Source of the DNA: Lysobacterales bacterium UBA2790
GTDB lineage: Bacteria > Pseudomonadota > Gammaproteobacteria > Xanthomonadales > Xanthomonadaceae
Assembly (NCBI GenBank): GCA_002352135.1
Contig: DEHW01000166.1
Span: forward strand, 856-19,000
Length of the DNA: 18,145 bases
Direction: 5' to 3'
Below, piece after piece: positions 7,196-14,375 of this stretch. Position 1 is the stretch's first letter. Each line of letters begins with the position of its first letter. A model generated the notes under the pieces. That model was not told the DNA's origin and ran no database searches. It worked only from the letters and a program-made list of their open reading frames with translations. Both the position numbers and the translations under genes were made by a program.

Positions 7196-9318
7196 TGTTT
7201 CGCCAGCGAGCCTCCGAAAAGACGGCCATCGATGCGAACAGGCCGATTCGCGGGTGCGGGCTTTCCGCCATTCGCCTCAGCGCCATCGTCTGTGCCGCTT
7301 TGCTGCTGTACCTCCCCGCTGCTGTTGCGTCGGTGTCCTTGCGTGATCGCTTGGATCAAGTGGACCGGCAATCCTTCGAGAACTGGGATGGCGCCCTGAA
7401 TGCGCTGGACTCGCTGGCATTCCAGGCGCGGGACAGTGCGATGGCCTTGCCTGACGATGAGCGACTGCTATGGGAAATGCGTGGCTTGCTGTTTGCTCAA
7501 AAGCGTGACGAGCAGGAAGTCCGCCGTATTGCTGGGCGCCTGCGCGAACGTGCGGTTGGCCTGTCTGCTGCGGAAGCTCAGCGTTTCGAGCGCAGTGCCC
7601 AAGTCGTCGAGGCCGCGCTGCTGGACGCGGGGAACCAGAGTGACAAGGCCATGGCGTTAGTCTTGCAATGGATGCCGGAGCTCAGCAAGGCGTGCGAGCC
7701 CGCTGTTACCGAGGCTTGTGACTATCGCTTGTTCTGGCGTTCTTTACGCTGGTTGGAACGTGGCGCGACCCGTCGAGGCTTGCTGGCAGAAGCACAGCAG
7801 CACGCGGAAAAGGCGCTCCGCGTGGTTCGGCAGATGAACGACGACTATCGCCTCAGTCAGACTGCCGCGTCATTGGCATGGCTGTACGCACGAAGTGGCG
7901 ACGCCGAACTGACGCAGCGCTATTTGGCGGAGTCGAGGCATGCAGGTGCCGCAGCGGACGATCTGCAGTTGCGTGCGCGCAATCTGATGCTTGAAGCGGC
8001 CATTGCCGTGGAGTCGGGCGAGAACGAGCGGGGGAGGGATTTGACCCTTCAGGCGTTGGCGGTGGCGGGGCGCGCCGGGGCCAACCGGCTTCGCGTGCAT
8101 ATCCTCAATAACATTGCGGATGCGGAGTTGCGCCTGGGGCACAGCGCACCAGCCTTGCAGGCCATCAATGAGGCGTTGCCGATAGCCCGCCGATTTGGCG
8201 ATGTGACCTCTGAGCGCACGCTGCTGACCAACCGCGGTGTTGCGCATATCCGTCGAGGCGATATTGCCTCAGGATTGAACGACCTGACCGCGGTCGAAGC
8301 CTTGTTGGCACGAATGGGGAGCCGTGCCGAGCAGGTCAGTGTGCTGCGCGAATATGGCGAGGCCTTTGCCGCCGCCGGTGAGGCCGAACGCGCATTGGAG
8401 TTGTATCACCGTGAGCGCGCTATCAGCGCGGTGATCAGCGAAGAAAACCGGCAGTCGGCACTGCACGACATCCAAACCGCCTTTGAAGCGGAGAAACGAC
8501 AGCGCGACATCGACATGCTGGCCAGCGACAACGCAATCAAGGATGCCGAGCTGGCCACCAATGATTTGCAGCAACGGGTGTGGCTGGTGCTGGCGACCGC
8601 GTTGGGTTTGGCTGCTTTCGGCATGGTGTTCGCGGTGCGCAAGCTGAGTCGTGTACGCCGACGCTTGCATCATCACAAGCTGACCCTGACGGAAGAGTCC
8701 GAGCGGGATCCGTTGACTGGGCTAGGGAACCGTCGCGCCTGGGAGCGCTTTATAAGCGGTTTGGGACCCGAGCATTGGCAGCGCTCGGCGCTCTTCCTGA
8801 TCGACGTCGACCACTTCAAGGCGATCAATGATCAATTCGGCCATGGCGAAGGCGATGCGGTTCTGTGTGAGGTGAGCCGGCGGCTGCAATCCAGCTTGCG
8901 CTCATCCGATCTCTTGATCCGTTGGGGAGGCGAAGAGTTTCTCGTGCTTGCGCACGCGTTGGGCGAAGACCAGTTTGCGCCGATGCTGCAGCGCTTGTTG
9001 ACGGTCGTTGCCTCCAGCCCGATCGATAGCGGTGAAATGCGCCGCGATGTGACGATCTCTATTGGCGCCTGTCGTTTGGAAGGGTCAGTGGCGGGTCTTG
9101 TACTTCCTTGGCAGCGCGCCCTGGTGTTGACCGATCTGGCCCTCTACGGTGCCAAGCATTCTGGCCGCAATATGGCGGTGGGCATCGCCGATTGGTCCGC
9201 ACAGATCCTTGATGCGGGCTTGGCCGTTGCCGACGGGCTGCAACATGCGGAATCGCGTGGTTGGGCGCGGCTTCTGACCGTCCACGGACCAAAACCACTT
9301 CTGGCCAGGCTTCGCTGA
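7195..9318 (+). CDS. TPR-containing membrane diguanylate cyclase (second of a tandem pair)
   Basis: A paralogue of the preceding gene with the same architecture and a predicted c-di-GMP synthase. From ATG 7195 it has 707 residues. It has an N-terminal hydrophobic signal segment (about 23-45, ending in AVASVS), a long helical TPR-like region (about 50-410), a charged helix EAEKRQRDIDMLASDNAIKD, a membrane segment (462-484) and a GGDEF domain from DPLTGLGNRR at 505. GGEEF is at 578-582 and the RxxD I-site is R569-D572, so both activity and product inhibition are predicted. The ATG shares its first base with the upstream TGA stop (TGATG); a GTG at 7192 is a possible alternative start. The sensor halves of the two proteins share little obvious sequence while the linkers and GGDEF domains are clearly alike. 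The pair may therefore sense different signals and feed the same output. Confidence 0.88.
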   Translation: MFRQRASEKTAIDANRPIRGCGLSAIRLSAIVCAALLLYLPAAVASVSLRDRLDQVDRQSFENWDGALNALDSLAFQARDSAMALPDDERLLWEMRGLLFAQKRDEQEVRRIAGRLRERAVGLSAAEAQRFERSAQVVEAALLDAGNQSDKAMALVLQWMPELSKACEPAVTEACDYRLFWRSLRWLERGATRRGLLAEAQQHAEKALRVVRQMNDDYRLSQTAASLAWLYARSGDAELTQRYLAESRHAGAAADDLQLRARNLMLEAAIAVESGENERGRDLTLQALAVAGRAGANRLRVHILNNIADAELRLGHSAPALQAINEALPIARRFGDVTSERTLLTNRGVAHIRRGDIASGLNDLTAVEALLARMGSRAEQVSVLREYGEAFAAAGEAERALELYHRERAISAVISEENRQSALHDIQTAFEAEKRQRDIDMLASDNAIKDAELATNDLQQRVWLVLATALGLAAFGMVFAVRKLSRVRRRLHHHKLTLTEESERDPLTGLGNRRAWERFISGLGPEHWQRSALFLIDVDHFKAINDQFGHGEGDAVLCEVSRRLQSSLRSSDLLIRWGGEEFLVLAHALGEDQFAPMLQRLLTVVASSPIDSGEMRRDVTISIGACRLEGSVAGLVLPWQRALVLTDLALYGAKHSGRNMAVGIADWSAQILDAGLAVADGLQHAESRGWARLLTVHGPKPLLARLR

Positions 9319-9444
9319 GATCAGGTGCCGCCCTTGCACACCCTTCTTTCCGGCCTTGTCGGAGACGGCGGGGTGAGGCTGGCACTTCATCGGCCACAGC
9401 CGCTGCGTCGATCTGTGGCTTGGGGTGTATCCGTCTGGCGTTTG
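9319..9444. other. Convergent intergenic region
   Basis: These 126 bp separate the stops of the second TPR cyclase (plus) and the carbonic anhydrase (minus). A shared bidirectional terminator would be expected here. I see only a weak 6-bp pair, CCACAG (9394-9399) and CTGTGG (9413-9418), with a 13-nt loop and no T-run, so no terminator is called. Confidence 0.4.
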
Positions 9445-10182
9445 TCAGTCGTGCCGACCGCCACAGCAGCTTGTTGCGGGGGGCGTCAGCACGATTTCAT
9501 CCGCCTTGGGAGGCAAGCAAACGTTCTCGCCCGCGGCGCGCTGCCCGATGGCCTGCAGTGCGGACTGGTAGCTTTCGGCGAGACGATCAAAGCTGTCGAT
9601 TTCCATCCCCAGCTCGCGCACACAGCCATCGGTCAGGGCATAGATCCAACCGTGTACGCACACTGGCTGTTGTCGATCCCAGGCGTCACGAACGATGGTG
9701 GTCTGGCAGACATTGACCACCTGTTCGATGACATTCAGCTCGCACAGGACATCAAGGCGACGTTCCTGCACGGTCGCGTCGAGCAGGGTGTCATGCTTGG
9801 CCATGACATCACCCACATGGCGCAGCCAGTTGTCCGCCAGCCCGACACGCAGCCCATTCAGCGTTGCCTGCACACCACCACAGCCGTAATGCCCGACCAC
9901 GATGATGTGCTCCACCTTGAGCACATCGACGGCGTACTGGATGGCCGCAAGACAGTTCAGGTCGGCGTGGACGACGACATTCGCGACGTTGCGATGGACG
10001 AAGATCTCGCCAGGCGGCAAGTCAACAATTTGCGTGGATGGCACGCGACTGTCGGAACACCCGATCCACAGATAGCGCGGTGCCTGCTGCGCCACCAGCG
10101 AGGAGAAGAACGTTGGATCTTCCCTCGACATGCGTTGTGCCCATTGGCGGTTGCTGTCCAGCAGTTCTTTCAGACGTCCCAT
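9445..10182 (-). CDS. can: Beta-class carbonic anhydrase
   Basis: It interconverts CO2 and bicarbonate in the cytoplasm, supplying bicarbonate to carboxylases. At 245 residues it is about 25 longer than E. coli Can (220). The zinc ligands are C42 (WIGCSDSR), H98 and C101 (VGHYGCGG), at the same numbers as I recall for the E. coli enzyme, with the D44/R46 pair. HRNVANVV and CVHGWIYAL also fit the family. The C-terminus is extended and ends TSCCGGRHD, a small Cys/His tail that might bind metal but has no known role. The gene starts 41 bp after the stop of the large PAS-GGDEF-EAL-CZB gene on the same strand with no clear terminator between, so co-transcription is likely. The Shine-Dalgarno sequence is weak. 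The symbol is given by similarity to E. coli can; other beta-CA paralogues cannot be excluded. Confidence 0.93.
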   Translation of the reverse strand: MGRLKELLDSNRQWAQRMSREDPTFFSSLVAQQAPRYLWIGCSDSRVPSTQIVDLPPGEIFVHRNVANVVVHADLNCLAAIQYAVDVLKVEHIIVVGHYGCGGVQATLNGLRVGLADNWLRHVGDVMAKHDTLLDATVQERRLDVLCELNVIEQVVNVCQTTIVRDAWDRQQPVCVHGWIYALTDGCVRELGMEIDSFDRLAESYQSALQAIGQRAAGENVCLPPKADEIVLTPPATSCCGGRHD

Positions 10183-10223
10183 CGCTTTACTCGCATTGCA
10201 GGCCGCGCAGTGTAGCGCTGCCG

Positions 10224-13200
10224 TCAGTTAGGAGATCGTGTACGAATCAGACCGTACAGCTGATCAATCAACTGCTCGCTGATGTCAGCCAAGCGATGCA
10301 GTCCATCAGCGACCGCGGTCGCATTCTCGTGCATCGCATCATCCATCAGGCGTTCGCCGGTCTCATGCAAATCGTCATGCAATGCGTGAATCACACGTAG
10401 CACGGGAGCCGTTTCCGGATTCTCCAGTTCATGCTTGAGAAAGCTCTGTTGAAACCCGCAGCGGGTGGCATCAAGTTGTGGTGATGAGTGCATGTCTGGA
10501 TTGGCACAGTACAAGCGGACGTCGCGCATCCAGGCGCGATGCCTTGTCTGCGCCATCAAAACCGCCAGATTGCGCCGACTGGGCTGGAATTCCTGCCAGT
10601 GGGTCCATTGCGGAGGCGGCTTCCACTGTTTGAGCCATGTCTGGACATTTCCGGCTGGCATCGGCCTCGCTATGCCATAGCCCTGAGCCATTTCGCAGCC
10701 CAGGGCCAACAGCAGCTCGCCATGCGCAATGCTCTCGACGCCCTCGGCAATCACGCCACGACCGAACGCCGTGGCCAAGCCGAGCACACCTTCGACGATG
10801 GTCAGGTCTTCGGGGCTATCGAGCATGTTGCGGATGAAGCCCTGATCGATTTTCAGTTGATCGGCGGGCAGGCGACGCAGATAGGCCAGCGATGAATAGC
10901 CGGTGCCAAAGTCATCCAGCGAGAAGCTCAGGCCCAGTTCGCGACAGGCACGCATGATTGCCGTAGTGCGCGGCATGTCTTCCAGCGCGCTGGTCTCCAG
11001 TACTTCGAGTTTGAGCAGTTTGCTTGGCACCTGCGGGTAGCGACTCAGCCTTTCTCGCAAGCGATCCACCAGATCAGCGCGCTGCAACGATGCGGCGCTG
11101 ATGTTGACGCAAACGGGCACATCAATCCCTGCACGATGCCATTCGCAGAGCTGTTGCAAGGCTTGGTCGATCACCCACAAGTCCAGGTCCGCAGCCAGGG
11201 CATGACCTTCGATCGCAGGCAGGAACTGACCAGGCAGACGGATCTGTCCATACGCGTCTGGCCATCGAATCAGTGCCTCAAAGGCTTGGACGTGGCCTGT
11301 CCGCATGTTCACGATGGGCTGCATGAACAGCACAAACTCGTCTTCATGCAGCGCGTTCAGCATGCGCTGCAACTGTTCGGAGTGCGACTTGGCCGCCGCA
11401 TCGCGTTCGACGTCGAACCATTGAAAGCGATTCTTCCCCGTCTGCTTGGCGATATACATCGCCTGATCGGCATGCCGAATCAACTGCTCGGCATCCGCGC
11501 TGTCAGCCGGAAAGCTGGTCGCTCCAAGACTCGCGCTGACCTGAACCGCCTCGCCGTTTAACGTGATCGGTGCCGAGGCCGCAGCCAACAGACGATTGAG
11601 CGCCATTTCACTGCTGTCCCGGCTGCCCGCGCGATTGAGGATCACGACGAACTCGTCACCGCCAATACGTGCCAGCGTGTCGCCCTCGCGCAGCGTTGCG
11701 CGCAGGCGTTGGGTGAGGGTGATCAACATATCGTCGCCGACGTCGTGGCCATGGCGATCATTGACAGCCTTGAAGCCGTCCAGATCGATGAAAACAACGG
11801 TGACTGACTCCCCTGAAGCCCGCGCCGTTTGCATGGCTTGTCTGAGTCTGTCTGACAGCAGAACCCGATTCGGCAAACCCGTCAGCGCGTCGTAGTGGGC
11901 AATGTGTTCCAGCTGCTGCTGGTGCAGTTTCAATGGGGTGATGTCGTTGAACAGGCCGACGAAATGCAGGATATCGCCATCGGTATTTCGAATGGCGCTG
12001 ATCGTCAGCATTTCAGCGAACAGTTCGCCGTCCGCACGGCGGTTCCAGAGTTCTCCCTGCCAGTGCCCCCGACGAATCAGGTCTGCCCACATGTCCCTGT
12101 AGAACTCTGGCTCATGACGGCCGGAACGAAGCACGCGGGGAGTCTGTCCGATGACGTCACTGCGCTGGAAACCAGTGATTGCCGTAAAGGCATCGTTGAT
12201 CTCCAGGATGCGCGAGTCCGCGTCGGTGATCAGGATGCCCTCGCGCGCATGCGTGAACACGCTGGCCGATAGTTGCAGGCGGGCCTCATCCTGTTTGCGT
12301 TGCGAAATATCCTGGTGGGTTCCCATCATCCACAGCGGACGCCCTTGCGCGTCGCGCTCGGTAATGTTGCCGCGATCCAGAACCCAGACCCAGTGGCCTT
12401 CCCTGTGTCGCATCCGCACCTCGCACTCATAGCGCGATGCTTCACCATCAAACAGGGCTTCCAATGCCTGTTGACTTCTCGGCAGGTCATCCGGGTGGAC
12501 CAGATGTCGCCATGTGAGGATGCTGGTTGGGCCAAGCTCGGCCAAGCTGTAGCCCACGATATCTGCCCAACGCTCATTGAACGTCGTTTCGTCGGTTCTC
12601 AGATTCCATTCCCATGTGCCGACATGGGTCGCCTCGATGATCCCCGCGAGACGCCTGCGCTCTGCCTCCAGCGCTTCACGCACTTGGATCAGCGGGGTCT
12701 GATCGAGCAAATATCCCTGCACCGTTTCTGCGTTGCCTTGCGCGGCGTATTGCGGCTTGGACAAGTCGAAGAACCAGCGATACTGACCATTGCGATGCCT
12801 TAGTCGATAAGTCTGCTCAAAGCTGCCCACGCCCGCCTCAAGATACTGCTTGACCTCTGCCGCGACGCGCGCGCCGTCGTCGGGGTGCAGCAGCGCGCCA
12901 AAGCGGAAATCCGCCGCCATGAATTCTTCGGCGGTATAGCCCAGGACATCGACGATGTTGCGCGAGATGTAGGTAACCGGCCAGCCTTCCGACATCTCCC
13001 AGAGCACGATGAACACGGGACCCGTCGAGAACAGCTCGCGCTCCATCTGCAGCATGCGTTCGGCTTGACTTTGGTGGCTCAGGTCGCGAGCAATGCAGAC
13101 AACGCCCTGATCGGCGCCAGCATCGTCGACCAGACGATTGAAACGGGTTCTCAGGGGTATCCAGCGGGTGTCGTTTGCGACGCGGCATTGCAATTCCAGA

Positions 13201-14144
13201 GATTCGGTTTGCCCTGCGGTCAGTGCGTCGAGCAATGCACGGACGGTTTCGGCTGCACCTTGTTCACCGTGGTGCGGTGAAAGTCGGCAGCGCTGTCCCA
13301 TTACCTCGATCAGGGTCGACTGAGAGTGCGAGCTGGAGTCAAGCCCCAGCAGGGCTTCTGCACGATGATTGGCGGTATGGATTCGGCCGCGCGTGTCCGT
13401 TGCCAGAATCACCAGATCGGGTGCGGCATCCATGATCAGTTGCAGATGACTCAGGGCCTGAGTCAGTTGCCCTTGCAGGGAGCGACGTCGCTGCAAGGCA
13501 AACAGCAGATAGCCGATCAAACCACCCTGCAACACCAGGCCGCCTATCAACGCGAACCTTTGGCGCTGCTTGCTCTGTTCGATTACCCGCGTTTGCGCAT
13601 CAACCTGCGCCTCCAATCGTTCCTGGTAGCGGGCCGATTCATCAGCCGAGGACTGGGCATCGCTACGCGGTTGAATCATCGAAAGCAGCAGCGTGCGACC
13701 GTCGCGCGAGAAGGGGACCGAGTGCACCGAGACGGGCTTGATCGTGCCATCGGCTAGACGATGCCGAAACAGAAAGTAGTTGCGCTGCTCCTGTATCGCC
13801 AAGGCGCGTTCCGCCCTCACCTGCTGCTCGGTCAGCGTGTTGATATCAGCGATATCCAGATGCCTGATCTGATCTCGCGAATATCCATAGAAGGACGAGG
13901 CGGCCCCGTTTGCATCAACAATATGGCCAGTGCTGGGCTCGATGACGAGGATCGGGATGTCCAGGTCCCACAGTGCCGGCATGCTCGTGTCCCCCGACAA
14001 GGCGAAAACAGAGCCAGATTGGGTGCACGCAAGTCCGAACAGCACGACAGCAACCAAACGGATGCGGTGCGCGATGCGACTACAACGCTTCCGCAAACGT
14101 GCGGAGCGCGGGGTGCTGAGAAATGTCAGCTTGTGAATTGCCAA
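10224..14144 (-). CDS. Membrane PAS-GGDEF-EAL protein with C-terminal CZB zinc-binding domain
   Basis: A 1306-residue c-di-GMP enzyme predicted to have both synthase and phosphodiesterase sites. In order: hydrophobic segment (about 28-48), periplasmic PAS (60-160), membrane helix (196-217), four cytoplasmic PAS domains (about 233-355, 372-485, 497-617, 625-740), GGDEF (745-905), EAL (925-1175), CZB-like (1195-1270). GGDEF is intact at 828-832 with an RxxD I-site (R819-D822). EAL keeps E956-A957-L958, VNIS, KLEVLET, DDFGTGYSS from D1077, LKID and E1134, so hydrolysis should be possible. The CZB part has HRAW (H1202), RCGF (C1229) and HDDLH (H1256, H1260). The start is a TTG at 14142-14144: no ATG or GTG lies upstream before the in-frame stop, and the first ATG downstream would remove the first hydrophobic segment. 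It precedes the carbonic anhydrase. Which activity dominates cannot be read from sequence. Confidence 0.9.
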   Translation of the reverse strand: MAIHKLTFLSTPRSARLRKRCSRIAHRIRLVAVVLFGLACTQSGSVFALSGDTSMPALWDLDIPILVIEPSTGHIVDANGAASSFYGYSRDQIRHLDIADINTLTEQQVRAERALAIQEQRNYFLFRHRLADGTIKPVSVHSVPFSRDGRTLLLSMIQPRSDAQSSADESARYQERLEAQVDAQTRVIEQSKQRQRFALIGGLVLQGGLIGYLLFALQRRRSLQGQLTQALSHLQLIMDAAPDLVILATDTRGRIHTANHRAEALLGLDSSSHSQSTLIEVMGQRCRLSPHHGEQGAAETVRALLDALTAGQTESLELQCRVANDTRWIPLRTRFNRLVDDAGADQGVVCIARDLSHQSQAERMLQMERELFSTGPVFIVLWEMSEGWPVTYISRNIVDVLGYTAEEFMAADFRFGALLHPDDGARVAAEVKQYLEAGVGSFEQTYRLRHRNGQYRWFFDLSKPQYAAQGNAETVQGYLLDQTPLIQVREALEAERRRLAGIIEATHVGTWEWNLRTDETTFNERWADIVGYSLAELGPTSILTWRHLVHPDDLPRSQQALEALFDGEASRYECEVRMRHREGHWVWVLDRGNITERDAQGRPLWMMGTHQDISQRKQDEARLQLSASVFTHAREGILITDADSRILEINDAFTAITGFQRSDVIGQTPRVLRSGRHEPEFYRDMWADLIRRGHWQGELWNRRADGELFAEMLTISAIRNTDGDILHFVGLFNDITPLKLHQQQLEHIAHYDALTGLPNRVLLSDRLRQAMQTARASGESVTVVFIDLDGFKAVNDRHGHDVGDDMLITLTQRLRATLREGDTLARIGGDEFVVILNRAGSRDSSEMALNRLLAAASAPITLNGEAVQVSASLGATSFPADSADAEQLIRHADQAMYIAKQTGKNRFQWFDVERDAAAKSHSEQLQRMLNALHEDEFVLFMQPIVNMRTGHVQAFEALIRWPDAYGQIRLPGQFLPAIEGHALAADLDLWVIDQALQQLCEWHRAGIDVPVCVNISAASLQRADLVDRLRERLSRYPQVPSKLLKLEVLETSALEDMPRTTAIMRACRELGLSFSLDDFGTGYSSLAYLRRLPADQLKIDQGFIRNMLDSPEDLTIVEGVLGLATAFGRGVIAEGVESIAHGELLLALGCEMAQGYGIARPMPAGNVQTWLKQWKPPPQWTHWQEFQPSRRNLAVLMAQTRHRAWMRDVRLYCANPDMHSSPQLDATRCGFQQSFLKHELENPETAPVLRVIHALHDDLHETGERLMDDAMHENATAVADGLHRLADISEQLIDQLYGLIRTRSPN

Positions 14145-14260
14145 GATTGCCCCAAGTGAACACAGCTCGACGGCTGTCGGATAGCGCCACAGCCGAAAAG
14201 CGATGGTCGACGGTCTGCCGCAAGCGCCCCCTGCGTCATGCGGTCTGTCGACTGATCGGC

Positions 14261-14289
14261 ATCATAGACGAACGTCGAGTCACTGGAAG
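14261..14289 (-). promoter_or_regulatory. Candidate sigma-70 promoter of the PAS-GGDEF-EAL-CZB gene
   Basis: On the minus strand, TATGAT (14261-14266) differs from the -10 consensus at one base. It lies 17 bp from CTTCCA (14284-14289), a poor -35. It would give a leader of roughly 110 nt before the TTG start. The rest of the gap 14145-14375 holds the protease terminator and nothing else I recognise. Confidence 0.25.
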
Positions 14290-14322
14290 TTGAGGTGACG
14301 CAATTAGTCGATCTCACCAAAG

Positions 14323-14350
14323 CGGAGGGGTGGCTTTCACCACCCCTCCG
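14323..14350 (-). terminator. Hairpin terminator of the subtilase gene
   Basis: A perfect 11-bp GC-rich stem, CGGAGGGGTGG (14323-14333) and CCACCCCTCCG (14340-14350), has a 6-nt loop. It begins 25 bp after the protease stop and is followed on the minus strand by CTTTGG, a poor T-run. It is the clearest hairpin of its kind in the window and separates the protease from the c-di-GMP gene. Confidence 0.7.
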
Positions 14351-14375
14351 ATGCAAAGCGAATCGCCCGTTCGAC

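Noticed and set aside
9394..9418. Stem CCACAG/CTGTGG as a terminator between the convergent genes
   Set aside because: It has only 6 bp, a 13-nt loop and no T-run on either strand.
9325..10215. A 296-codon plus-strand open frame opposite the carbonic anhydrase
   Set aside because: The opposite strand encodes a carbonic anhydrase with all zinc ligands; this frame has no family features.
14236..14265. A nine-codon upstream ORF (MMPISRQTA) in the leader of the PAS-GGDEF-EAL-CZB gene
   Set aside because: It has no Shine-Dalgarno sequence and overlaps the candidate -10 box; short ORFs like this occur by chance.
14145..14322. A c-di-GMP riboswitch in the leader of the PAS-GGDEF-EAL-CZB gene
   Set aside because: I looked because of the gene's function but saw neither the conserved core nor a matching paired architecture.
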